Notes: generated by a model from the letters alone, not told the origin. Shown: positions 1 to 11,275, numbered from the stretch's first letter. The stretch: DNA of 64,000 nucleotides from Ctenosaura bakeri (GCA_948474755.1 CAOLHI010002158.1:1-64000); one strand, 5' to 3'. Numbers and translations: made by a program.

Positions 1-360
1 GGTATGCCTGTTGGAAGGAACAGCTTTATCCACTGCAGAACAATATTAAAACTAAGCTCAGTCTGGGAATTGGTGAGAAACATTAATGTCCAGAATTTAT
101 CCAATTTGCACTTCAGGGAACTGAGTATGTGCCCAAATGCAATTTGCAAGTTTGTGACCTCATTCAAGCACACATTCCCCAAATAGAGAGATACATCTGA
201 AAAATGAACATGAAACAATTCATGCATTTGGGAAATGTGCACAAATAAGCATTATCCCATGGGAGAAAAATGTGTGCATTTCAAAAATGAACACCAAACT
301 TGTGTACATTAAGAAAAACTTGCACAGAAATATATACAAATGTCTCCATCAAAAGGGGAC
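1..360. repeat. Degenerate A-rich dispersed repeat fragment
   Basis: From about 200 the sequence reiterates short blocks of the form GAAAAATG...TGCAC/TGCATTT with spacing of roughly 30-50 bases. The same style of block is much clearer at 47643-47766, so I group the two loosely. No coding potential is seen; the short open frame at the start has no recognisable motif. Likely an old DNA-transposon remnant, but this is inference. Confidence 0.3.
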
Positions 361-579
361 ACACTTCATAATCTAAAACACAGGCAAGGGGGAACAAGCT
401 TCAAGGTGGAAGTTAGGGAACCTTGACAAGCTCACCTTTTGCAATCTGCACATACCTAGCCAAAACAGACAATTTGTAAACATTTCATCTTTCTAACTTT
501 AAAAAGGTGGGAGGAAAGCCCTGGTGTGACTTCCAGATTTTACAGCCTTCCCAATTTGTCATGAGCAGTGTCAATTAAT

Positions 580-935
580 CCTCTATCCTCTCACTTTTTC
601 AGCTGTTCTTAAAATGTCTGAATTTCTCTCTGCTTCTCCCACTTTGCCTCCTTTGTCTCCAACTTACTTCCATTGGTGCAGAATGAGTTCAAAGTGCAAA
701 AGTAGTTGGCACTCAGTTAACTCAGCAGGGTGAGAAGAGGATATGGAATCTTGGCCTTCCCTGTAACCTCAGGTTCAGGCAAAAGCTAACTGTTATAGTC
801 TCCCCTAGCTTGTGTATTCATCCTCATTAATAACTTTCCCATCTTGATCCCACTCTGCTGTTGCTTGGCCACATGGGTCCCGATTTTGATCTGTGAAATG
901 GTGGAAGATATCGACTTCTGCCTTTACAAAAAGGC
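580..935 (+). repeat. Old dispersed repeat, copy 1 (second copy near 58.4 kb)
   Basis: This stretch aligns by eye, in the same orientation, with 58338-58612. Shared blocks in order are TTTTCAG..CTTTTAAAATG, TCTCC..CCACTTT, a GTGCATAATG/GTGCAGAATG block, TTCAAAG.GCAA.AGTAGT, CTCAGGCAAAA, CCTAGC.TGTGT and GATCTGTGAAATG. The copies differ by many substitutions and indels, so the insertions are old. Class not recognised; no terminal repeats or coding motif seen. Confidence 0.5.
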
Positions 936-2270
936 CTCTCCTGAACCTAAGACCCCTAAGAATGTCCAGGCAATCAAAAGCATGGCAAAAATGCCCCTTT
1001 GCCCCTAGAGGGCACAAAAAGACATTTTTGAATATGTTTTCTAACAATGTTTCCTCCCTGAAAAGGGGAAGTCTACACAGTGGTGCTACACCTCAGAGGT
1101 CCAGTAAAGGGTATGTGTACCTCCTAAATCTGAGATAATTGCTTATCCCTAGTTTACCACATCACTTCTGATTGGGCAGAATAATCCAAACTCTTAGTAC
1201 AAGTCAGAGGAAGAAAGAGCAGAGGTGAGAAAGCATAAGACTAGAGGAAACACTATGCTAATTAAGATTTTGTTTAAATAACTACACAGTGATTTTTATA
1301 GCAAGCTTTTTAACCAGATGTATTGTTAGCTTTCACCTGAGAATGAAAACAGGAATGATTTTGATACAGATTTAAACCATCCATAGCTTTAAATGTCTCC
1401 TCTGTTTATGAAGTAGACTTCTATTTAACTCTACAGCCTGCTTCTAACATTTCGTATTTTAGGTGGCCCAATAAAAGATACAAACTAACTCAGTCTTGTA
1501 AACATGTATGTAAGAAATGCTAATTAATGCATATGTTTTTACTTGTGCTAAAAAGGATATAGTTTTCAGCTTTGAGGTTATTTATTTTAAACACTTTGGC
1601 ATTTATATTTGATTATAGCATAGTCAAATCAATCTTACTTCTTGTAATTATGTGTAAGACCAAAGTGCAAGAAGGCTTTAACCTTTATATTCTTAACTCT
1701 TATTCCTATTAATTGTCTGACCCTCTCTAACTTCCTGCAAGTAAAAAGTGAACATTTTTTAAAAAGTGTAAACAAAAGCAGAAGAAAAACATATAATTTT
1801 CTTACAATTCTGAAAAAATCTGGTATCTAGCCTCCCAGGCTTTCTTTCAATAGACATAAGAGAAGCAGTTCAGAGAGCTGCTAAGGTGACTGGGGTGGGT
1901 ATTTAACATAAGTGCTTGGTCAAGTTAAGGTACTTTAAATTCAGAGAATGCCCTGGTCTAGAATAATAGTTAGAAATAACCTTATAGCCTATTATTCATG
2001 AATTGAGAAGGGGAGGGTAGTAAAAGCTGGCTTCAGAAGAATGAACCACAGAAACTGTTCTGTGAAATTAAAAAGGGAAGAACATTTCACTACAGAGGTG
2101 GGAACATTACTTCAGCATTCTCTTTATTGTTACTTTAACATAAAGCTGCTAGTGGGAGAAGGAAAATTGCATAAACAAAGGAGAGGAGAGAGAGAATCTG
2201 GATTGAAAGAATAGGACTGTGATTTCAGAATTCCTCTTTTTAACTACAGCTGTATCTCCAAATTCCAGAG
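936..2270. other. Unassigned AT-rich sequence; part may be conserved noncoding
   Basis: No gene or clear repeat is seen. The part from about 1255 to 1760 is free of recognised repeats and microsatellites and is rich in TAAT/ATTA-type motifs (for example AATTAAGATTTTG and GCTAATTAATGC). That is the kind of composition seen in conserved enhancers. Conservation itself cannot be seen from one sequence. Confidence 0.25.
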
Positions 2271-2274
2271 AAGA

Positions 2275-2495
2275 TGGTTGCTATTGTGTGCCTTCAAGTC
2301 ATTTCCAACTTACGGTGACCTACCACAGGGTTTTTTTGGCAACATTTGTTCAGAGGGGGTTTGTCCATACCTTCCTCTGAGGCTGAGAGAGTGTGACTTG
2401 CCCAGGGTCACACAGTGGGTCTTCCTGGCAGAGTGGGGATTTGAACCATGGTCTGCACTCATAATCCAATGCTTAAGCCACTATAAGCACCTAAG
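2275..2495 (-). mobile_element. tRNA-derived SINE (ACA-tail squamate type)
   Basis: Read on the minus strand the element has a tRNA-like head with a B box near CCATGGTTCAAATCC. A body follows with the GACCCTGGGCAAGTCACA and CTCAGCCTCAGAGGAAGG blocks. The 3' part matches the AAATGACTTGAAGGCACACA end shared by the other SINEs here. Such elements are transcribed by RNA polymerase III and copied by a LINE partner. Substitutions throughout show it is not young. The exact subfamily was not checked. Confidence 0.8.
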
Positions 2496-2859
2496 CTCTG
2501 TGAGAAGGTAATGGAGCAGTCACTTTTATTTGAGCTTAGAAATTAAGTAGGTTTACTCAATTGCTCCTTAAATGATTCAGTCAATTTGGTTAGTCAACTG
2601 CACTCCTAATAAATTCTCAAGTAGACAGAGGGTGGTCTGGAGGTGGGCAAGAGACAAGTGAAAACACTTATAACATGCCTCAGAAGAGAAGCATGCAATG
2701 TTCCCCAGGAAATTGATTTGGAACCTGGCAGGTAAGGAGGTAAGAAATTGTTCTTGAAACATCAAGACATTGTGAGGAAACAGGTAGCCTTGAATTATAT
2801 ATTTTTGAAGGACTGAATACAAGATTCTGCAGATGAGTAGATAAGGCACCTTCATCATC

Positions 2860-2903
2860 ATTATGTGAGTCACTTTGAGTTCCACTCTGGGAGAAAGGTG
2901 GCG
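2860..2903 (+). repeat. 3' end of a truncated non-LTR retrotransposon
   Basis: GTGAGTCACTTTGAGTTCCA followed by CTCTGGGAGAAAGGTGGCGTATAGATA resembles the 3' terminus of L2/CR1-like elements of reptiles. Their tails are short tandem repeats, and here the tail runs straight into the TAGA microsatellite at 2904. The 5' limit cannot be placed. Confidence 0.45.
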
Positions 2904-2904
2904 T

Positions 2905-2952
<48 letters not shown>

Positions 2953-2953
2953 G

Positions 2954-3020
<67 letters not shown>
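2904..3020. repeat. Compound microsatellite (TAGA)n then (CAGA)n
   Basis: About 90 bases of TAGA repeats, with one GGAGA interruption near 2952, continue into about 26 bases of CAGA repeats. The open frame covering it on the minus strand (SIYL/SVCL repeats) is only a translation of this tract. It lies between two oppositely oriented 3' ends of non-LTR elements, so it may have grown from their tails. Confidence 0.95.
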
Positions 3021-3026
3021 AACATT

Positions 3027-3078
3027 GTTGTCATCATCCCACCTTTCTCCCCAGATGGATCCTAAGTGGAAGATATAC
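3027..3078 (-). repeat. 3' end of a second truncated non-LTR element, inverted
   Basis: On the minus strand the sequence reads AGGATCCATCTGGGGAGAAA then GGTGGGATGATGA. This is the same kind of 3' end as at 2860-2903 but in the opposite orientation, facing the same microsatellite. Confidence 0.4.
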
Positions 3079-4515
3079 CTTACACTATGCTTAAAAAAAA
3101 TAAGCATAACAAATGTTCTAGACATAAAAGGGAATCAGTGTTACATATTGTATCATGCCTATGACAATCACTTGGAAATAACTCACAGATCGTTTTCAGT
3201 GCAAATTTCAGTGGTTCAAGCATTGCAGAATTTCAGGAAGAATAGGTTTTGTGTATATGCCTGAATGCCAGGTACATTTGGACTAATTTCCCAACCTGTG
3301 AAATGGACACAGATATTTATTAGAAAAGTGGCTTTCTTATGATCAATGTTCTGTAACTTTTAGAAACTGTTCAATGTTAGTGCAAAGAAGAGAGTGATCA
3401 TCAATTATCTTGGGAATCAAGTTCCTCACCCCTCTCCTCTTTCCTGTTGTAGCTCCCCAGACCCAGGCTCAGATGATATGTACAGAATTGGAACTGGCAC
3501 TCCATAATAATGTGCACATGTGTGTATGCTTGCATCCTTCAAGGAAGATATAAAGAGGATACAAAGAGGGACAATTCCCCTTACTATTACATGGTTCAAT
3601 GTAGTATAGTAGTTCTGCATGGAGAACTATATTATGCTAAGCCATTTACTATTTCCAAGACATATTATAAAGCCACTGAAGTGCCCCACTCATAGCTATG
3701 GGTGGAGTACAAAAGCATCTGGCTATGTCCTCACAGCAAAATTCAAAACAATTATATCCTCTATTGAGTTCCATCAGGGTCCTGTTGAGGTCTCAGCAAT
3801 GGATGGTACCATGCTGTGCACTCCCATTACATGATATAATTGGCAATGAACATTATTTAATTGGCACAAAATATAAATCATACATTTATGGCTGAAAAGC
3901 CACACTGGCAAAGAGGACTAACTGTGCACATGCAAAAATAGGTCAGAAGGGACCTCAAGGCATGGCCAAGTCATGCGTTCACCAAGGATTCGTTGGAGAA
4001 AATGATCCTCTCAATGGCCCAAACCTAGAAGACAATAGCCATTGAAACTCCCTGACAAGGCCACAATGTCCTGTAGCCTCCTTCCTGCTGAACTTCCCCC
4101 TTTGTTTCCTCACTTTCCCAGACATTAAGAAGCTATCACAGATCCCATCAATGCTTTGTCACTAATACTATTAGCCAGCTCCAGACCCCTTTTGCTCGGC
4201 CAGAGAGCCATTAACACCTCCTCCTTCAGGGCAGAAAATGGATATTTAAACCCAGGCTCTAAATCCAGTAATCTGTAGCACTTAGATGCAAGTGGGCATG
4301 TTACTCTGTCCCATTTATTCCACAATTCTCATAATCCAATCTACCCTCAAACTCTCATGTTTGAGCCATTTCACCACAACTTTCTTCTCTTCTGGATCCT
4401 AACTCCTTGCTATCCAATTTTCCCTCCTTTCCTTCAATTAGCCTTGTATGGTTGTAAGACTCCTTGAATCTTGTGTATGTTTATGATTCTCCACCAACAA
4501 AACATTCTTTTAACC
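3079..4515. other. Unassigned sequence
   Basis: No gene, RNA gene or recognised repeat is seen. The open frames here are 60-80 codons long, overlap on both strands and carry no motif, as expected by chance in AT-rich DNA. Confidence 0.4.
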
Positions 4516-4519
4516 TCCA

Positions 4520-4860
4520 GCTGGTGTCTCTGCATTAGTACCAGTAGACAAAGATGAAAAGATCCTGGAAGTTACCTCACCCCTTGCAGACTTCCCTTTT
4601 TGACCTAATAATACCACATCTTTCCACAGAGGCATTGGCATTGTAGGTGGACCCCTAAGTCACCCACCTTTTGGGGTAACATTGCATTTGGCTATGGGAT
4701 GTAGCCAGATGCCTCTCTAATCTTCTTGTCCTCACCCAGGCATAAATGGTCATTGGGAGAGAGCAGTTTGGTCACCTCACAGGGAGCAAGGAAATGCCAA
4801 CCTTCACAGCAATTAAACAGATATATGCGAACATTGGGTTAACTTATACCTGTGTATCCC
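4520..4860 (+). repeat. Dispersed repeat family H, copy 1 (with hairpin)
   Basis: Matches by eye the copies near 6.8, 10.3 and 36.8 kb, and its 3' part also matches the partial copy near 28.9 kb. The most conserved part is a hairpin at 4685-4711, CATTTGGCTATG / TAGCCAGATG, followed by CTCTCTAAT and later CCAACCTTCACAGCAAT and ACTTATACCTGTGTAT. All copies lie in the same orientation. No coding region or terminal repeats were found. The family was not recognised. Confidence 0.5.
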
Positions 4861-4867
4861 AATAACA

Positions 4868-5075
4868 CAGAATAGCAGTGTAGTGATTTGGTAGTAGTGA
4901 TTTGAGCATTGGACTGCAATCTTGGAGACCAGAGTTCAGTTCCCCACTTGGCCATGGAATCTCACTGGCTGACCTTGGTAATGTCACATACTCTCAGCCC
5001 CAGAAAACCCAGCAATAGGTTTGCTTTAGGGTTGCCATAAATCTGAAACAACTTGAAGGCACACAACAATGGCAT
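4868..5075 (+). mobile_element. tRNA-derived SINE (ACA-tail squamate type)
   Basis: The head has GTAGTGATTTGAGCATTGGA (A-box region) and GAGACCAGAGTTCAGTTCCC (B-box region). The body has CTGACCTTGGTAATGTCACA and CAGCCCCAGAAAACCC, and the tail is ACTTGAAGGCACACAACAA. It is full length but diverged; the B box has GTTCAGTTC in place of GTTCGAATC, so it is unlikely to be transcribed. Confidence 0.85.
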
Positions 5076-5289
5076 TGCCACAATTAAATGCTAGCCAAAG
5101 TCTGTTGTTGCAAATGCTAGAAAAATACAGCAGGATAGTGTGGTAAAGGCACTGAAAAGGGCATTTCTGTTTTCTAAGACACCCTGTCATTGCCTCAATA
5201 TGGCAATTGTGAAGTAAGAATGCAAAGAATGTTCACAAATTGAGACATTTGTCTCAACACAAGACACCCCTTCAAAACAGCAGTCAACA

Positions 5290-5510
5290 ACTATGAATTT
5301 TTTCTGCCCTTTTGGGCTTTTTGAAAAAAATTATTTCAGCAAGAAAATATAGTTTTCTTCAAAACTCAACACTTCTGCACAGAAAATAATGGGGGGCTAA
5401 ATAAACTGTTTTCACCATGAAAACCAATGCTTTGTGTGCAAAAAAAAAATTTTTTTTTGCAAAAAAACATCCTGAAATGCAAAAATATCCCTGAAAATTA
5501 GAAAATTAGT
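5290..5510. repeat. Repeat with reiterated TTTCTGCACAGAAAA-like units
   Basis: Contains CACTTCTGCACAGAAAATAA and a long A/T palindrome at about 5438-5460 (GCA10T9GC). It resembles the clearer copies at 21945-22510 and 49020-49205, which are built from the same TCTGCACAGAAAAT units. No coding potential. Confidence 0.35.
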
Positions 5511-5980
5511 ACCTACATCCTACTGGGAGAAAAAGTTTTAAATTCTTTGTCCTTGCAGATGAGAATGAAATAAGGAAAGTCCTTATACCCCTGTAGTGAA
5601 GGTTCAGGTACACTTTCAGGAAAGATTCATTGTGTTGAACTATAATTTTTTAAAATGTCACAGGATCCTTTTGGGTTCTTTCAGCTAAGTGGAGCCTATT
5701 TCTTACTTTACATTCTGACAAAATTTCAAGAGAAGGAAAGTGAGAAACACTATTAACCAAAAAGCAGGGCGAGGGGAGAAAGAACATGATACATAGAAAA
5801 CAGAAAGGAATGCCTAGGTTACAGGCTGCATAGAATGCTATATTATCTGTTGTTTACACTTATTTTCTGTATATCTTATGAACAATTGAGTAGAAAAATT
5901 TACATACAGTTTGTGAACAGAAAAAATAATTACAGGAAAACTATTTTAATTCTTAGGCCATTTCAATTTTCAGAAAAGGC

Positions 5981-6023
<43 letters not shown>
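5981..6023. repeat. (ATG)n trinucleotide microsatellite
   Basis: About 14 perfect ATG units. The poly-histidine open frame on the minus strand is a translation of this tract and not a gene. Confidence 0.95.
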
Positions 6024-6026
<3 letters not shown>

Positions 6027-6135
6027 GCAGCAACAACAGTAACAACAGAGTGAGAAGGATGACAATACACCTTGGATGAAAGATCAATGGAGCAAAGTAG
6101 AGTTGATCCATATCTCTTCAACCATCTCAGGCTGA

Positions 6136-6620
6136 GGCCCTTTCCACATGCAGGCCGGGGAACGGGGAAAGCCACACTAAAACATGGGCTTACCTTGTTC
6201 CGTCGCCATGCGGAGCAGCACATTTTGCTGCTCTACACGCAGCAGCGTCCCGCGGCATCCTCGGCACCCAGCAGCGCCCAAAATGGCGGATTTTGACTGG
6301 CGGAGCCTCTTCATCAATCGGAGAAGCTCACCAGCCGGAAATCCCACCCCCTGCCTGATCTGCAGGGATGCCCTTTTGCGCGTCCGTAAATCCATACAGG
6401 CACTGCGACAGGGCTGCACGGGGCTAGACGCCCCGTGCCTTTGAAAAACCACATAAATGTGGTTTTTCAAAAGCACATGGCGCCGCCACTTGCAGGCGCC
6501 CAACCGCGGATTGCGGTGTGGAATTACTAGAGAGTAATCCAGCCCAATTCGCGTAACGGTGTAGACGACCTCCGCGGAGGTTGCTCTACATCGTTTTTAT
6601 AACCCCATGTGGAAAGGGCC
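6136..6620. mobile_element. CpG-rich nonautonomous DNA transposon, copy 1
   Basis: Terminal inverted repeats GGCCCTTTCCACATG at 6136 and CATGTGGAAAGGGCC ending at 6620 bound about 485 bases that are strikingly GC- and CpG-rich beside the AT-rich surroundings. Internal hairpins include GCACGGGG/CCCCGTGC near 6418-6437 and 15-bp arms at 6440-6454 and 6457-6471. A shorter homologous copy in the opposite orientation lies at 22034-22341. The 3-bp flanks are TGA and CGA. No transposase is encoded. GGCC ends suggest a PIF/Harbinger-like origin, but that is inference. Confidence 0.7.
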
Positions 6621-6764
6621 CGAGATCCTACATAGTTGCACAAAGCAAAGCACATTCATATGTGGAACTCTATTATGGGTCCCCTGTCACCAGCCTCAGG
6701 ACACAGCATAATACTATAATAGCTGCCCCTACAACTATTCTACGGTTGATAGAGAGCAAGGAGG

Positions 6765-7105
6765 GAAGATTGAAGAGTCCTCTGGCTGTGTTCCCTTATC
6801 CAGATGCAGAGTAATGACATCTTCCACCAAGGTCTGCTGGAGTCCTCTGGAAGACTCACCAGATGATATCATTAGTCTGCATCTGGCTGTGGGAGCACAG
6901 GGAGACACTTCTCCCATTCTCTCCAGTCTCCAGCAGAAATGATATGGCCATTGAGGATGGCCAATGCAGCGACACAAGTGATGGGAGGGCTTAGAGAATG
7001 GAAGGGGATATCAACTTGCTCAGTGATGAAAAAAATACATATAGAAGTGTACAATGGAATTATATTGGAATATGTCACTAACAAGATGCTGGCCTCAGTC
7101 ACCTA
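6765..7105 (+). repeat. Dispersed repeat family H, copy 2
   Basis: Aligns with copy 3 through AATGACATC, the CCTCTGGAAGACTCACCAGA block, TGATATCATTAGTCTGCATC, the hairpin CTGTG/CACAG near 6886-6899 and ATATGTCACTAACAAGATGC. The hairpin arm differs from copy 3 by an A-T pair replaced with G-C. No coding content; frames crossing it are chance. Confidence 0.5.
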
Positions 7106-9788
7106 GCTGTAATGGTACAATGGTAAATATCAGACACTCACCATGAGAGTGCTTAGAACCACACACCCAAAATTCAAACCATTGCCCTGATCCACATCAA
7201 GACAGCAGCTTCATCAGCATTTGAATTTTCTTTTTTGTACAACTGTTAGTACTGACTACCTCTTTCAAAACTCAGCTACCACAGAATATTTTGGACTGCA
7301 AGAGGTATACATCATAACCATGCTTTTCCCACCCAGCTATTGTGGAGATTGTAGCTAAACTCAGAGGAAACAGGGAAGCTTGAAGAGTTGACAGACAGCA
7401 TACCAATCAAAATGTTCCAGTGCTTCAATTCTCCAGTCCCTGGCTCCACTGCACCAAATACTATTGGATTCAATAGTATTTGTGACAGTCATAAACACAT
7501 TCATTGTAGAAAACCTTTTCCCATCTCCTGCTGGGAGCTGTATTCAACTGTTTCTAGGCACTGTGTCAAACTCGACAGAAATCTAGTTTGACCAGATATC
7601 ATGGCAAGACACCCTGAAATTAACATGTTTGCCATAAGCAGTGACAGCTACACAATACCATCTCCAATTCTTTGGAAAGAACCAGACCCAAGAACATGAG
7701 GGCAGCTGGCTGTGACACATCCTGATATAGAATAATTTTCCTAATTTCTTTTCTTATTCCTCTTTGGCCTATGTTCTCATAAATTATCCAGATGACTTGC
7801 AATTAGTCCAATAGTGTTTGTTTTCTGTATGTTCTACTTGCTGCTGCTTAATTTGACTTTCAGTGTGCTTCCATCTGTGATCCTTTTATGTGTGCATATA
7901 TATATTTAACTTGTTCTGCTCTTGCTTTTCTGCATTTTAATCAACTTCATCCATTAGTAAGTTTGCATGGCATACAAATGTAGTATGGCCAGTAGCAGTT
8001 TGTGAGAAACGCAGAAGGCAGTAAATGGAGTAGATGAACTGAGAATTGGCTGTAGTGACAGAGGGCACGTCTTCCAAGCATGTCCAAGTTGCTAGGACAT
8101 TTGGCATTTATACTTTTATCTGTCCTAGCTTCTGGAGTTTAAAATGATCAGAAAGAAGGTGATATAGAAGATTTCAATATGAAGCCATTGTCAGTCTGAA
8201 AATGGAGAAAGAGTCTGACTGAAATGTGTTAAATATCTAAACTCCAGAACATCTCTAGGCAATCCTTGGGCCCCATATTGGTATAAGGTATCTGACTATG
8301 TTAGATAAAGGATTCTGGACTCATACTACTGAGCCACTTATTCAACAAGGAGGACAGGAGAAATTATGGCCATATTGGTGATGGTCTCTGGATGCAACAG
8401 AGGCAAGGCACAGTGAGGGCACAAGAGAACACCCATCCATATCCCTCATAGGCTTGTGCCAAGATGTCTGTCAATAATGAAGGAATATCACACTCACTTT
8501 GAGTAGTTGCTGAGGTATAAGGAGGCTTTCATATTTTTTTGCCTTGCTGCAGTTTTGACCTGGATTGGGAGGGGGAATATCAGCAGTTTGCATACTCTAA
8601 ATTTGATATATAGAAATGTATGGAAAACATTTTGGAAATTCAAATTGCAAGTTCAGAATGATAGTTCATGTAGGGGGAAGGGTTAAATTTCTCTTATTAT
8701 CCCCTATGCTAGGATTTCAAGACTGGCAAAGTTTCTGTTACTACCCCGAGGGGGTATGGAAATATGATAATCAAAGATAACACATGATATAGGACCCACA
8801 AAGGCTAGCAACAGGTCAAAGTAGTGATGGAGCATGCAAGTTGTGGACACCAGGAGCATGTTACACAATGTGGAAGCTAGTCAACAAGCCAGAGAAGAGA
8901 ACAAGGTGGGGACAGATAGAACTGATGATGGCTGCCATGTCTTTGTGGAAAGAAGACAGAGTGGAATGGAGAGAAACAAGGGGGAATTTCATGAGGAGAA
9001 CCTGAACAATATCTGAAACAGAGGTTTGGATTAAGAGAAAGACAGAAGAAGTAGGTGAAGTAGAGGTGGAATAGACAGTACAAAGAGGAGAAGGAGCAAG
9101 TGTGGGGATGAAAAGGAAGGCAATCCAGAAGACAGACGACACTACAAAGTGCTAACAAAATTCTCAAAGTTCTATGAGCATGAAAAAGACAACACCCAGA
9201 GGCTTTGCCCACTCTTGTTCACCACCTCCATATCTCAAGAGATGAAAATGTCCCACTATCTTGGCTAGAAAGCTGAGCAATTTTGGCACAGCCCTCCTAG
9301 ATTTCTCCTCCCTTCTCCCCACCGTCACCTCACTATATTTACCTATATTTACTTCAAATCTGTGAGCAGAGTGATTGGGCTTCAAAGCAGGAATCTCATT
9401 TCTTATCCACTAGAAAGAAGGTGTCCCTACTTGCTTTAAGGGGAAGCAGAGAAACACAGCTGACAAAGGCGGCAGCATATCAACTAAGTACAGTTGTTTT
9501 AAAAAGAAAGAAAGAAATACTCAAGGTCTTTTCACTAAATTTGCTTCATTGTGTGTGCTTACTTTCTGTCATGGTATTAATGGACTGGGTGGTGTGAGGC
9601 TCCTCCAGGAAAGCATGCATGCTCTATATTAGGAAACTGAAAAACAAAATCCTGCACTAATGGCAAAGGTTGAAATCTACACTTATGTTATTCTAACACA
9701 CAAGAACAACAACAACATCCAAGTTTTTCTTCCCACTGGGAGAGATTGTGAGCATTTGTGTATATATTTGTTGGGTTGTTTCTTCTTC

Positions 9789-9824
<36 letters not shown>

Positions 9825-10235
9825 TTCTCAGACTTTATTCCTGAAATTTCATTTGTGCTAAAACATTGTGCTTTGCAAAAATACAACATATTTTGTGTTA
9901 ATTGTTTCATTCTTCACAAAATACAATTTTTGACACAAATAAAATTTTCACCTACAATGCAGAAAGTCATTGGAAAACACACAAAACTTCCTGTAATATA
10001 TCCAGACTTATTGAGCCACCCTTCCTTGCTGATGATAAGGATATTTGCATTCTTTACATCTCTACTGAGGACTAGAGCCATGTGTAGTCTGGTCCTAAAC
10101 AAAGTCATTCTGACAGTCTGGGCTCTAGGGTGCTTCTACTATAACTTAAAGAATGTAAGACTCCAAGAAGTATACCAATAATGATAAAGATCCTGTATGG
10201 CACAACATAGTGTAAAAGTTTCACAGATTACTTCT
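7106..10235. other. Unassigned sequence with one CTTT microsatellite
   Basis: No gene or clearly bounded repeat is seen in this stretch. A purine-rich segment at 8850-9130 produces overlapping low-complexity frames. The longest frame (9660-10181) runs through the CTTT tract and shows no domain, signal or homologous motif that I recognise. Confidence 0.35.
9788..9837. repeat. (CTTT)n microsatellite
   Basis: Near-perfect CTTT repeats over about 50 bases, creating Phe/Leu/Ser-rich and Lys/Glu/Arg-rich spurious frames on the two strands. Confidence 0.95.
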
Positions 10236-10239
10236 CTCC

Positions 10240-10730
10240 TCTCTGTGCCCCTCCCCATCCTTTAGTTGCTTCAACACCCCCTCCCCAGTGGCTAGGGAAG
10301 AGTGGGGAGGATTTGAAGTGCATCCAGCAAAGTACCCACAGATATGGGCCAATGACATCATTTTTTGAGAGTCACTAGATCCCACCAGAGGTCTCAGTTG
10401 ATGTTATAATTGGTCTGCACATTTGGCTATGGGGACATAGCCAGATGTTTCTTTAATTCCCCTTCATGTCCACCAACTACTCAGCAACCATAGGGGTTGC
10501 TAGAACGGCCAAATGGTAGATCTAGGAGTGGGGAGATTTGGTAGTTGTGGAATGGAAGAGAATCCCAACCTCCACAATGACCCCTCCTCCAAAAAAAAAG
10601 GGGGGCATTTGTAGGTGCCAGGTGGACTTATACCTATGTACATGTCACTAACAGGATGCCAACAAATATCTGCAAGAATAATGGGCATAAAATAGGTATC
10701 ATTATCATGTATATTACAACAGCCAATCAG
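10240..10730 (+). repeat. Dispersed repeat family H, copy 3 (best preserved)
   Basis: This is the longest copy. It carries a 12-bp hairpin at 10420-10447 (CATTTGGCTATG, loop GGGA, CATAGCCAGATG, one G-T pair), then CCCAACCTCCACAATGACCC, GGTGGACTTATACCTATGTA and CATGTCACTAACAGGATGCC. Copies at 4.5, 6.8, 28.9 and 36.7 kb share overlapping parts in the same order and orientation. No terminal inverted repeat or target duplication was found, so the class is open. Confidence 0.55.
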
Positions 10731-11100
10731 ATCAGACACTTGAAGACAAGGACAGTGAAGAAAGACAATAGCTTTAGGAAGTAACTGCAAACACAGAAAT
10801 AAAAGAGCTTCAAAATAAGATGAACTTCAGTGAGTTGATTATTATTTTTTGAGGTATTTTTCAGTATTCTTTTCATATTTGAAAGCTGTATTCAAGTGGG
10901 ATGTTCTCTTCATTGGAAACTTTATTAGAAACTTTAGCCATTTTCTTAGACAACATGACACTTTGAAAGCCAACCTAGCAATAAGGTTGGAAAGGCATCC
11001 TCTTTAGTTACATCCCACCATGTTCCCAGAAAAACATAAATAGTATTAAAATAAAACAGCCCAACTACAATTGTATCTTTCCTCCAAAAGCTTCAAAGCC
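10731..11100. other. Unassigned AT-rich sequence
   Basis: Nothing recognisable is seen between the family-H copy and the SINE-like element that follows. Confidence 0.4.
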
Positions 11101-11104
11101 GTGC

Positions 11105-11275
11105 ACATAAGGTCTCCTTATTCTCATTAACAAACCTATAATGTAAGTCATGTTGAGAAAGGATTACTGGCTGAAGATCATCCAATGAGTTTCATGGCTC
11201 AGTGGGGACTTGAACCTAGATATTCCAAGTCTCAGTCCAATACTCTAACCATTATATCATACTAGGTCTAACGAT
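11105..11275 (-). mobile_element. MIR-like or other tRNA-derived SINE fragment
   Basis: On the minus strand the head reads ACCTAGTATGATATAATGGT, TAGAGTATTGGACTGAG and a degraded B box TAGGTTCAAGTCCCC. CACTGAGCCATGAAACTC follows, and then a GTGAG-type body region. The body differs from the ACA-tail SINEs elsewhere in the window, so it is a distinct and older family. Heavily mutated. Confidence 0.6.

Noticed and set aside
2577..3125. 182-codon frame on the minus strand
   Set aside because: The core is SIYL/SVCL repeats produced by the TAGA/CAGA microsatellite; the rest has no motif.
5963..6223. Frame with a 14-histidine run
   Set aside because: It is a translation of the ATG microsatellite into a transposon end.
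9660..10181. 173-codon plus-strand frame
   Set aside because: It runs through the CTTT tract, and the remainder shows no domain or codon pattern of a real gene.
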